A stretch of DNA of 64,000 nt from Scleropages formosus (taxonomy: Eukaryota; Chordata; Actinopteri; Osteoglossiformes; Osteoglossidae), in contig NC_041812.1 in NCBI RefSeq assembly GCF_900964775.1, positions 14,317,334 through 14,381,333 of the forward strand, given 5' to 3'. The stretch's first letter is position 1; every line of letters begins with the position of its first letter. Below are positions 13,105 through 25,800 of this stretch, in pieces. The translations under genes and the position numbers were made by a program. The notes under the pieces are model-generated. The model had not been told where the DNA came from and did no database searches. It saw only the letters and a list, made by a program, of their open reading frames with translations.

Positions 13105-13322
13105 TAGTAACTTACATGATTTATTCATTTAGCTGACACTTTTCCAAAAGCAACTTACAGTGTTATTTTACTTGTTATGATTATTCACCCATTTTTAGTG
13201 CTAAATAATTTAGGGTATGTACCTTACTTGAGGATACTACAGACAGAGGTGGGATTCAAACCTGTAACCTTTGGGTCCAAAGGCAGCACTTCTAACTACT
13301 ATGCTACCAGCTGTTCGATGTA
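13105..13322 (-). repeat. tRNA-derived SINE, 'CTGCCTTTGGACCC' family (minus copy)
   Basis: On the minus strand it starts AGCTGGTAGCATAGTAGTTA (A-box-like), has GGTTTGAATCCCACC (B-box) and ends GTCAGCTAAATGAATAAATC. It shows head, body and L2-like tail in order. Confidence 0.8.
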
Positions 13323-13380
13323 TAGCTTCTATGTACTTCCATATACATCGATCCATGTATCCATCTACCCATCCAATTGG

Positions 13381-13513
13381 GGAGGGTGCGCAGTGGCGCA
13401 GCGTTCTTGGCTGGGTCCTGCTCTCTAGGGCTCGAGTCCTGCTTGGACTGCTTGCGACGGACTGGTGTCCCCTCCGGGGTGTGTCCCCTCGTGCCCTGTG
13501 TGTGTGTGTACAC
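13381..13513 (+). repeat. tRNA-derived SINE, (TG)n-tailed family (copy 4, decayed)
   Basis: The head GCGCAGTGGCGCAGCG and the block GGACTGGTGTCCCC are recognisable; the 3' part is largely deleted before the TG run. It lies just upstream of the man2c1 promoter, with a T-run/A-run stretch (13,551-13,600) between. Confidence 0.75.
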
Positions 13514-13604
13514 CCTGGAGCGTGGGTGTTTATTAGTATCACAAATAAATGTTTTTTTTTTTTTTTTTTAATTTAAAAAAAAAAAAATAAAATAAAAAAA
13601 CCCT

Positions 13605-13801
13605 GCGCTTGTCACGTGAGCTGTGACGTGGCCCAATCACAGACACACTACATTTCCATGTGTGCGGAAGTACAGTAGATGGGTTGGTGGAGCGCGGAAT
13701 GATATTCCAACTGCTTTTGTGCCCTGAGGAGAGAATCTTGCGAGTAACGTGTCGTACACGAGTTCCCTCCGCACATTTGCAGGAGCTCTTGTAAGACTGC
13801 A
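13605..13801 (+). promoter_or_regulatory. Likely man2c1 promoter
   Basis: The 200 bases before the ATG hold GTCACGTGAG at 13611 (an E-box that fits the USF/TFE3/TFEB 'CLEAR' form), TGACGTGG at 13624 (CRE-like) and a CCAAT box at 13633. No TATA box is seen, as expected for a housekeeping gene. The transcription start is not defined by sequence. Motif matches are direct; binding is inference. Confidence 0.55.
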
Positions 13802-16800
13802 ATGTCTGCAGTCGCTGCGATGTTTCACCAGCCTGTGCTGAAAAATCGACGGACTCTGCTGGAACGAGCAGAGAAGTTCGTGTCTGACGTTTACTTCACG
13901 GATTGCAACCTGCGTGGAAGGTGAACACGAACGCCCAGCAGTACTTAAGTTAAGCTTAAGTTAAGCTGTCAGTCAGTGTCATGAAAACCAAACTGAACGG
14001 TTTGTGATGACGTTCCAGCTGCGCACGTGCTGGGTACATACTCTTAGACTTAGCACATTTTGTAACCATTAAGTACCTGTCTGGCCTCACGCTGGTATCT
14101 GAATTGTTATTTTACTCTATAGATTGTGTTGCTTAAAAAGTCGTTAATAAAATATTGTGCTACGAAGATGTTTACCTTCAATCAGTGTTTGTTGAGGGGC
14201 AGCTGCCAGCTGAGCTGGTAGCGTAGTGGTTAGAACCACTGCCTTTGGATCCCAAGATCGCAGGTTCGATCTCCAGCTGTAGTACCTTTGTTTGAGAAAG
14301 GTACTTAACCCTAAATTACTCAGTTGGGTAAATAATTGTAACCCTAACACTGTGTAAGTTGCTTTGGAGAAAAGTGTTGGCTAAATGAATAAATCATATT
14401 AACACTAATCTTTTCAGGTTATATGGGGAAACATGCCCTTTGAAATCGCTTTCTTCTTTCATGACTTCAAAACGCATTTCATTCTCTGAGGCTGTGCAGC
14501 AGACCTTCGAGCCTTGCAGCGTTGGAGATAGCTTTGGACCTACGTAAGTCTTCGGCTTACCGGGATTCATAGAGCTATCTTAATACATTTGGGGTCTTAA
14601 TTGTTGAGGTGACACAAAAATTGTTACACTTGAACCTCATGTAACGAACATCTGACTTAGACATTTATGAAAATGGGAACATTTCTGAGTTTATTTCTAA
14701 TGATATTTTCATCACAGGTCTATTTTGCAAAAATGGTGTGTAGCAAAACCCTCTATAGAAACTTAAGATGAGGGAAAAGGGGAAATGGGGAGCTGGCAGT
14801 TTCTCCAACCAGTTTGTCAGCATATTATCTTTTTATTGTTATATCCAAGAACTACCAAGTGAATAAACAGAGGTACATTCCAGTTATTACTTTATTTTCA
14901 CTGAAAGCTTAAATCAACCAGATGCTGACAGACATTTATCTAGGACATCAATCTCTTCCTTGTGGCCAGTTTGTGAGGTTTACTATGAGACGTGCAATCG
15001 ACATTTAAGTTGAAACACTTTTAAATGAATTTTCCCCCGCTCGATCCTTCAGTACACTGTAACCCCCTTTGTTTCATTCTCCTGAGTTGAATGATGCTCA
15101 GAAGCAATGCCACACTTGTATATGGAGGACACAACACACTGAATTGGAAGTTATAGGAATAATTTTTTTTGTTTTTTTTTTTATTTTTTTTTATCATCAG
15201 TCATTTTAAAGTACACTTTAATGCTGCTCCATGTTAATAAAAGATAATAGGATTCAACACGGGCACCACATTCTTCTGATTCTTCTTATAATGTTTGCAG
15301 TACAAAGGGACAATGAGACCATGCACTATATAAGCGGCTGATGAAAATTGAATAACTAAGTCTTATAGCAAATTGTCAGATTGTTTTAGCTTTATGTGAA
15401 GTTTTTAGCAGTACCTAACCTGTGAACAAATTGTAGGATTAAGATGTATTTTTTAGCCTGATGAATTGAGCTTTTATTTGTTGTGATAGAGTGGGTGGAC
15501 GTACAAGTAGTTCCCAGTTATAAAATGAGCTCTTGTCCCAGTTGCATTTGTAAGTTCAGGTACAAATGTAATCTAATGGGAATGTGTATAAAGACTTGTT
15601 GAAATTGCTGTCTGCTTTACTGTATTTTTACCATTTCTCCTCTGAAAAGGAAGAAACTCCATGACAAGTGTAAACTGCACTTGGATCCATGGAGACAAAA
15701 GTTCTGTTCTCTTTTTAGGTGGTGGACATGTTGGTTTAAGGTGTTCTTGACTATTCCTGATGCTTGGCGAGGGAAAGAGGTCCACCTCTGCTGGGAGAGT
15801 GATGGTGAAGGAATGATCTGGAGGGATGGGCAGCCCTGTCAGGTTAGGGGAAGACAAGCAACATTTTAGCATCACTGTGTTTGCCTGAATCTCAGGTTAC
15901 TTCAGTATAGAATCGGTTTTCAGATTCAGAAGTAATTGTTTTGTGCGCGCTTTGTCTCAACTGTAGGGTCTAACAAAAGAGGGTGAGAAAACTAGCTTTA
16001 TCCTGACACCAAGCCTCAAAGATGAGGAACCTCACAGGTCAGTGGTTCTTGCAGCTAATGTATTGTGTACTCAGGCCTAGTTTGGTGTTGTGTAGCATTA
16101 AGGTTAGCGTGTGGTTTTGTACATATAGTATAGTTTCCAGTTTCAAGTATGTTCCCTCTACTGCAGTTTTACCCTTTATGTGGAGATGGCTTGCAATGGA
16201 TTGTTTGGGGCTGGCAAGGATTCTGCAATTGCAGCTCCGGATCCACACAGGACATACACCCTTCAGCGGGCAGAGCTGGTTGTGTTTCATCGTCATGTTA
16301 GAGAGCTACTGACAGACTTCGAAATGCTTGTTGACATTGTGAAGGTATAAAAATATGGAAATTTCTTGTTGCCTTTCTAAATCCAGGCAATTTACCTAGT
16401 GTAAATGGTTAATACAACAATTTTTCATTGCTGTGATTCATAATAAGTGGTTTGTTTAAAAGACTAGGTAATTACTAATTATGCTGTATACACCCCATGA
16501 AGAACTCTTCATACTTCACAGTTACAGTGCAGCTCATACTGTTCTAGTAGAAAGAGTTTGGTTAGTTATTTATTGGTAGTAAATACATGTAATGTATGTA
16601 TGTATGTATATATACATGTAATGAGTTCTGTTTTCTTTTTCTTCTGTTATTCAAAGTTCCTGGGTGAGGACAACCAACGCGGCTATCAGGCATTATTCAC
16701 AGTAAATGAAATGGTGAATCTGTGTGATCCTGCCAACCCCAGCTCCTTTCTTGGCACCCACAGCCTCGCTCAGAAGTTTTTCAGCCAGAAGAATGGAGAA

Positions 16801-19800
16801 AGTCAACACACTGTCCACACAATGGGCCACTGCCATATTGACTCAGGTGTCAGCTCCTCAAGACCCAAAATGCTATGCAGTTATAACAAGCAATTCACGT
16901 GGCTTACAGTAATTATATATAGGTCATGTTAAACTCACACAGAGGATTTGCTCTGCAAGTGTAATGGGATGTAAGTATAACGTTTGTTCTTTGTAGCCTG
17001 GCTCTGGCCATATGAGGAAACAATCAGGAAGTGTGCTCGCAGCTGGGTGACTGCAATTCGCCTTATGGAGAAGAATCCAGACTTTATTTTCACCTGTTCA
17101 CAGGCAGGTCCTCCAGAACACATCCTTTGTGCATGAACAGTTCTAGCTGTTGATCATCTGTTGACCCTGCTCTCTTTTCTGCAGGCTCAGCAGTTTGAGT
17201 GGGTGAAGCAGTGGTACCCAGGGCTTTTCTCTGAGATTAAGCACTTTGTAAAGAAGGGGCAGTTTGTCCCTGTCGGAGGAACGTGGGTAGAAATGGTAAT
17301 GACCACAGTGCTCACACTTTCACATACTTACCAGCAGTGTTCCTGGAAGTCATATCTGTCTCTTGTTTCAGGATGGTAACCTGCCCTCAGGAGAGTCGAT
17401 GGTTCGCCAGTTTCTATTGGGCCAGCACTTTTTCCAGCAGGAGTTTGGGATTTACTGTAAAGAGGTACTGATGCAGACACACTTGTAACTCATTAAGGCA
17501 CTATGCAAGACCTTTTTTAACTGTTTAGCTGACAGTATTTAAGTTTCACACTTTTATCTATTTATATAGCTCAGTATTTTGTTTAATCAGTTCATTCAGT
17601 TAGGTGAGGTACTGTGCCAAACAGCAGTTTCGCGCACAGCCTTTCCAGAGATTTCTTTTTTGTGGTTTTATGACGCTAACAGTAAGGGGGGCGCGGTGGC
17701 GCAGTGGGTTGGGCTGGGTCCTGCTCTCTGGTGGGTCTGGGGTTCAGATCCCGCTTGGGGTACCTTGTGGCGGACTGGCGTCCCGTCCTGCGTGTCCCCC
17801 TCCGGCCTTATGCCCTGTGTTGCCGGGTAGGCTCTGGTTCCCCGCGACCCCGTATGGGACAAGCGGTTCAGAAAGTGTGTGTGTGTGTGAAGCTAGCAGT
17901 GTGTTATAGTTAACATTTGAAATTCATTTGCTGTCATTCATGAATATTGTGCTTCACAATCAATGTTATATTTCAGGCACAGTTTTCTAATGCTAAATTT
18001 CTTTTTTCTCTTGTCTTGGCTATGTTCTTATCACTTTCTCCCGGCAGTTTTGGCTTCCAGACACCTTTGGCTACTCTGCACAGCTCCCTCAGATAATGCG
18101 GGGCAGTGGGATTACTCGCTTCCTGACTCAAAAGCTTAGCTGGAACCTGGTCAACACTTTCCCTGTGAGAGCACACAGCACACAGCACAATAGATTGTAG
18201 CCATAGAGGCACAGAACATGAAACAGGGTACACCCTAGGCAGCATGTCAGTCCAACACAGGCAGTCATACTCAAAAGCACTGAATTGCTCACCCATACAC
18301 ACACTAGGGGTACTTTAGAGTTCTCAGTTCACCTGAAATGTGTGTTCTGTCCCTGGGAGGAAACCAGAGTGCCTAAAGGAAACCCACATGAATATAGGGA
18401 GATCATGTAAACTCTGAATTGACTTAAGGGTTTGAATCCTTCTCTAAACTCACAGCATAGAAAGTGAGCATCAGTACCAGTGTCTGTGCTGCCTAAGAAC
18501 AACAGAATAAATCCACACAATAAAATGTGAAAATAAGTGACATACTCAACAAGATGGAAAAAAGAGGAAAAAAAATTGAGCATGTAAATGTGTTACGTAT
18601 TTTGAACATGTGATTCATATGGCTGAATTTAAAGCTGTCTAAAGTAGTTCTGAAATTATGGACTTTTAGACAGTTTTAAGTTTAAAGGATAAGGCAAGCC
18701 TTGGGAATCAAATATTTTCTGACTCAAAACTCTTTATTGCCAGTATATTGCGTACTGGAATTGGTTGTGATTCTACTTTTAAAAAACTTTTTTTTTTTTT
18801 TTTTACAAGAATTCACTTACAAACAGATTTTCAGTAACACATGCTGTGTAAGTATTGTGACAAGCATATTTGACTGAATTCTCCATTACCTCTCTGCAGA
18901 GCTTATGTAATTAATATAGCACTGTGACTTGCTTGTCCCCAGCATAACACTTTCTTTTGGGAAGGCCTGGACAGCTCCCGAGTTCTCACACATTTCCCTC
19001 CAGGGAACTCCTATGAGATGAAGGGCAGAGTTGAGGATGTGAGTGTTTCTATAACAGTATCACAGCATTTCTGAGAGTGTCACAGCATTTCTCAGATTGC
19101 TTCTTGCATTCACAACCATCTCTCTACTTCTAGTTCCTCAAGACTCTAAGAAACAATAAGGACAAAGGAAGAGTAAACCATAGTGCACTTTTGTTTGGCT
19201 TTGGAGATGGTGGCGGAGGGCCCACGCAGCTTATGCTAGATCGAATTCATAGAGTCCCAGACACAGATGGTCTACCCAAGTAAGTTTTCTCTACTTCTAG
19301 ACTCAGACTATGCTATGTTTGGCATAACAGCTCAAAGAATTCTCTCTGACCTTGCAAATGTATCAAATGTACATGATTTGCTTTGCATTATGTATATCCT
19401 GCTGTATTCCTTGCTGTATTAATTTCATATTACATTTTTATATGCTTATTCACTGTTATCCACTTCTAATTTTTCCTAAAATGAACCAAATATCAGAAAA
19501 GGATAATAAAATGACTTACTTTATTTCTTGTGGGGAAAAATACCAGTTTGATCCTGGCAAATCCCAAGTTCACCCACAAATCTCCATAAACGATGCCTAA
19601 TATCATGAGAAAAAACTTTTGTAACTCATTAAAATAGAATGAAAATGACACACTCAGCCCTTCATATTTAGACATAAAAATGGGGGTTTTTTTGCAGTTT
19701 GTTGTCAGAAAATATTGGGGGGGTTTTGTTTGCCTCTGTGAAGATTTTTGCGAGCAATGGGTCCGCAAAGCATTTTTTACTTGTAGTAGCAAACATAGGC

Positions 19801-22800
19801 TTGTGTATAAAAGGTTTCTCACCATTCTTCTTATGAGAGCCTTGTTTTGTATTGTTTTTGTCTATATTTGGAATGAGAACTTTTTTTTTCCATATTTAAC
19901 ATGTTTCACTTTGTTTCTTCTGTAAATTATGAATAAGTTCAAAAAGCAAAGATCTGTTATTGTTGCTTTTTTTTTTTTTTTTTTTTTTTATGGTTTACTG
20001 GTTCCAAAGGGTAATAGCACTATTTGTGAAAATTTAATTTTTGGGGGAGCTGTACATAAAACTGCTGTGAATGTAAAGGGTCTAGTGTCTATATAAAATA
20101 AATAAAAATGCTTTCATAAAGCAAATTTACTATGATATGCTTAAACTGGCTTCAGGAAGAGAAGGTCTATATCTCACTTGAATAAATGAAATATTAGAAA
20201 ATTAAAGCACAGTGGTGTAAAACAGGATGCAACCAAGAAGGCGAGAGACTTATCATTAAGTGGTATTAATTATCATTAGGAGACTGAATAATGGAGGATT
20301 GAGTGTACAGGTATGCGCTGCTTTATGTCGTTTCAGGGAGCGACTGACCGCATATATGACAGTGGTCCCATAAAAATATAAAGGACTGAAAAATTCCTAT
20401 GAAAGAGCGACGTTGTAGCCGTCGTATGGGTTGTAACGGGATGCATCGCTCACATCATGTTTTACGCGTGTTTTGAATTTGTAAACAAACCAGCTACAAA
20501 CCAACCAGACATATGAAAGTATATATGATTTATGTATAGTATATAATACATGATAATGATGATAAACAACTACTGGTTTATGTATTTACTGTACAGTAGT
20601 TTTTATTGTTATTTTAGAGTGTACTCTTTCTACTTAAAGTTCCGTAATGTAAGACAGTACTGTAAATTCCATGGTGTTCGCACAATGACAAAGTCGAACT
20701 ACGACTGGTTTCACAGAAAGTAACCCTGTCGTTAAGTGGCGCATACCTGTATATAGTTTTGAGAACATAATTACCCAAAAGCATGAACTGATTTAGACAT
20801 TGTCTCATTTCAAGATGCATACTTTATATTTTTGCTTATTTTTCAGGGTTCAGATGTCTTGTCCTGATGTGTTTTTTTCAAAGCTTGAGGCAGACTCCAG
20901 TCTCTTTTGTAGCTGGTCTGGTGAACTTTTCCTGGAACTCCACAATGGCACTTACACCACACAGGCACAGGTCAGAGGTTTGAACTGTGGAGGCCTATTG
21001 AGTCAATGGATTTGATCTTGTTTTTAATGAGTCCCTCTATATCCCTGTATGCCTGCAGATCAAGTTAGGAAATCGCCAGTGTGAAGTTCTGCTTCATGAT
21101 GCTGAGGTTGCCAGCAGCCTAGCTTTGTGCAGAAACTCAGCATTCCAGTACCCAAGTAGTAGACTGCAGGAGTTATGGAGGTAGGCTACATGCATACTGC
21201 ATAAAACCTGGTACACTGAGCCCTCATATAAAAGGGTTCTGTATGACAAAAAACCAATGGGTTATGAAATTATACAGATTTCTCTCATGTAACAAAGGCT
21301 ACTTTTGAGCAAATATTTTTCTCCTGAAATTCACATAATAAGCTGTTACCGCTCACAAGAAATGCCTTATGAAAAGAGAAATTTCAATTAAAAAATCAAA
21401 GCCAACTAAAACACATGCTATCTTGCACACCTGCTATAGAAAAAAGATATAGGTCACAAGCTGTTTAAATTAAATATGATCAGCTATAACATGGTCTCGC
21501 ACAACACAACTGTTACTATTTCATACACTGGACTTATGAATTCAGCACACCACCAAGAAACTGACACATAAATGCCACTTGTCTTTGTTGTTGTAATATT
21601 TCAGTCAGCTGGCAAGATTTCTTTTTTAAAAGAACAATTCAGTCCCAGTGCCATACAGTTGTTGTACTGCTTTCAGGCTGTCTGTTAATTGGTACGAGGA
21701 CAGTTTTTAAATGTTAAAAGCAGTCTCTAACAACGGGTAATAGACTTTCTCTGTTCAGTTCACAAACACCTTGCTTACCTTGAATGGCTGTTGCAATAGC
21801 ATTCCCTGATTTCTCTGAATGAGTATAAATGAGTGAAATGGAGCATTTAAATAAGAGAACAAAACATTCTGTGCTCCACACCTGCTTCAGAAAATAAACT
21901 TTCCATGGCATTTTGTTAATTTTCAAAAACTGGACAATAATTGTTCAAAATGCTGTTGCACATTTTATAACATGAGAAGTTCTTAAATATCTAAACAAGA
22001 TATAAATAATAAAATAAATACATAAAATCACATAGAAAGACCATAAGAGAGACTTTTCAAAAGTGTCTTCTGTTGTTCCCTTGGGATTTGAGTAAACAGT
22101 AAAACCCCCTAGTTCTTTCTTCAACTAACGTTCAAAACTTCTAAAATGCCATAATTCAGGCCACTGTCGCACTGGACCTTGCCAGTGGACATGAATGAAT
22201 GAATGAAAATACAACATTAAAAGCCAAGTTATAAATACAGTTGACCCTTGAACAGTGTAGGGGTTAGGGGCACCGACCCCTGCACATTTGAAAATCTGCG
22301 TATAACTTTTGACTCCCCAAAAACTTGATACTAATAGCCTACTGTTGAGTGGAAGCCTTACCAATAACATAAACACTCGATTAACACACATTTTGTGTTT
22401 TATATGTGTTATATACTGTATTCTTACAATAAAGCAAGCTAGAGAAAAGAAAATGTAAAAAAAAAAAAAAAATCATAAGGAAGAGAAAATACATTATCGA
22501 TACCGTAAGCTTACGTCATCTGTTTACAAGATGAATCATGTCTGTCTGTCAGTACCTACACCAATATTGTCTTACATTTACAGTGTTTTATATCATATTA
22601 TACATATTTATGTGTATATTTTACGGTAGTAAATGATTAAAATAGACTAGTATCTACTGATATTTTATGCATTCATGACATACCTAACTTTTTCTTAATA
22701 TTGTTGATATTTCTAGGCTATGCATTTCATCTGCGAGTTTTTTCAAATTGTCGCAAATCTCAGTAAAATTTCCAAATATATTTATTGAAAAAAAATCTGC

Positions 22801-25800
22801 TTATAAGTGGACCCACGCAGTTCAAAGGTCAACTGTAATTATCTTATATTATTGTACGGTGGCACAACAAGTTGTGCTACTGTCCCACGGCACATGTGTG
22901 GTGTGAGAGGACATGGGTTCAATCCCCGCTCAGTCTGTGTGGAGTTTACATGTTCTCCCCATGTCTGCGTGGGTTTCCTTGCACAGTCTAAAGACATTCA
23001 GATGTTCAGGGTCACCCATAGTGTGTGAGTGATACAGAGAGTGTTCCACTGATGTATGGATGAGTGACCCATTGTAAGTAGTGTATCTAGTAGTGTAAAT
23101 CACCTTGGTGAATAAGGTGTGTGAGCTGATTACATAAAGTTCATTGGAAGTCGCCTTGAAGAAAAGAGTCTGCTAAATAAATATATTATGTTGCTGACAT
23201 TGTCATGTGTAAGAATGTCCTATATTTTGTTATTTAAATTTGTGGCATTTCTCATACAGGAGCCAGTTATAGTATTAATATAAATTACATGGTATGATTT
23301 GATTTACTAATTTGTTTGTTTTACCCTATTATTTTACTTTCATTTATTACTTTAATATGTATTCTGCATATATGCAACATAAAAATGCCTCAAAGCTCTG
23401 ACAGCTTTACTGTTTCCTCCTTACGTTCCACCCTGAACTGCTACTGTAATTCTCTCAATTCGTGCTTTACATCGTGGTGGTATACATGGTGTATATGAGT
23501 TGTCGTAGCTTCAAGCTGGTCCCTCTGTTGTTTCTTCATGCTATGTGCTGTTTTTTCCATCTGCCAACAAACTGTTCTTGCTTGTCAGTTGGTTTGTTTC
23601 TGATTGTCTCTGGACATCCCAGCACCATTGTCTGTTTCATGCATCTTTCAGTGCTCCTGGGTGTAATCAAAATCATCCTGAGCTACTGTTTTCTTATCTA
23701 TAGAGGACTTTTTGGATGTCATTCTTTATCTCTGCAGGTTGCTGCTCCTCAATCAATTTCATGATGTGCTTCCAGGAAGCTGTATAGAGATGGTGGTCCA
23801 GGATGCACTCGGATACTACCAGGGTAAATCGTGTACCTAAGAGTTTTAATAGGACTTCAAATACACGCTTGTAACTCTGGAAAAGTTAGTACATTTACAT
23901 TACATACATTTACATTTATTCATTTAACTTGTGCTTTTCTCCAAAGTGACTTAGTGTTAAGCTACTTTACAGTTGTTTACCCATTTATACAGTTGGGTAA
24001 TTTGGCTGGAGCAATTTAGGAGAAGTACCTTGCTCAAGGCTACTACAGTCAGAGGTGAGATTTCAACCTGCAACCTTTGGGTCCAAAGGCAGCAGCTCTA
24101 ACCACTATTCTCTGCATGCCACATCTTCCTTTCTGTGTATGTCCCCTTCTCTATATTTTGACTTTATGTGCTGCAGAAATCCGCAGCTCTGGGTCTAGGC
24201 TGCTACAGGAGGCATGTACAGCTCTGTGTCTTGAGCAGGGCAGGGCCATGGCTGCCTTCAACACATTACCCTGGGAGCGGACTGAGGTCATCGCACTGTC
24301 TAACCACTCCACCACATCCAATTTAGGTACAAATAAGAGTCAGAATTGTCACATAACATGCTTTGTTACTAAGTGTAACTTTATGCAGAACCAGTGATTC
24401 CAACAATATAGCATAGTGGGTCCAGTGTTGTATAACTAATTGTAAATGTGTTAAAACTCATAAGTGAAGGTTCTGAATATTTTTGTAATTTATTTGGTAC
24501 CATGAGCTTCATGTAATTCTTTAACTGGAAATTGGTAAAATGTGAGCTAAATATGCTAATAGAAATGCTGAAATTCTGGTAAAAAATTGCTGTTTAATTT
24601 TGCAGCCCTGGTAAAAGTACCCAGTGTGGGTATCACCTCTATAACAGCTTCTGTGCAGCCGGAATGTCCTGTATCAGTCATAGTTCAGGTACTTAACTTT
24701 TTGATCACACAAAAAATATCAGACTTATGAGTATCATCAAAATCATGAGTCCTTGCTGTGTCCACAGGAAGACGGTAATGTGCTCATGGAGAATGGTATC
24801 CTCCGTGTAGTTGTAAATAAGACTGGCTCTTTGCTCTCCCTGTGCCTTGTGAAAACAAACAGGTGAGAATTTCTTTTTTGGTGTAGTCCTTTGTTCCATG
24901 CCATTTATTCACATACCTTGCCATATTCACTTCATGTACCTAACTGTCCTTGTGGGTTTCAGAGAAGCCATATCAGACAGCTGCTGTGGAAACCAGTTTG
25001 TTTTGTTTGACGATGTGCCGTTGTACTGGGATGCTTGGGATGTGATGGATTACCATCTGCAGACCAGGTGAATGCAGCAGAATAGAATTACATTATTGTT
25101 TACCCTTCTTTCACACATTCGTGGCCTTATACAGTATTTGTGTTTCTTGCTTTTGGGACATGTAAACTGTAGGAAGCCAGTTGTAGAAGTGGACAAACCA
25201 CTATCAGTGGTTAGTGCCGGGGGACTTCGCGGGACTGTGACATATACCCTGAGGATCAGTGAGAAGAGTTCTCTAACACAGGATATCATACTGGATGCCA
25301 TGTGCCCTTATTTAAAGTTCAGTACAAAGGTCAGTATCCTGTTATCAGTATCTTTCATGGCAAAAGTTGAAAAAACATAAATATCTCAGTAGCTGATATA
25401 GTACAGTAATACCTTGATTCATTCTACGTCATATAGCGCTGTTGCATTGTGCTTTTCATCTTGGAGTCCTGTTTTACACTCAACATCCTTGGGAATTGGG
25501 TATTTTTCCTGTAACAGGTTGACTGGGCAGAATCCCATAAGTTCTTGAAAGTGGAGTTTCCAGTGCGAGTGCACAACCCTTATGCCAGTTACGAGGTCCA
25601 GTTTGGCCACGTACAGAGACCAACACACAGGAACACGTCATGGGACTGGGCTCGCTTTGAGGTAGAGAATACTTAGTCTGAATTGGAATGAGATGAGCAT
25701 CCCAGAGCTTTCCAACATCAGCCCTAGTATAACACAGTTCATACAGATGTCAGAGAGAGCGCTTGAGCATTTTTCTGGGAATATTTAATTGTGAATAATT

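Noticed and set aside
13551-13600. T-run followed by A-run, a possible hairpin or retroposon tail
   Set aside because: Simple low-complexity sequence next to a decayed SINE; slippage explains it.
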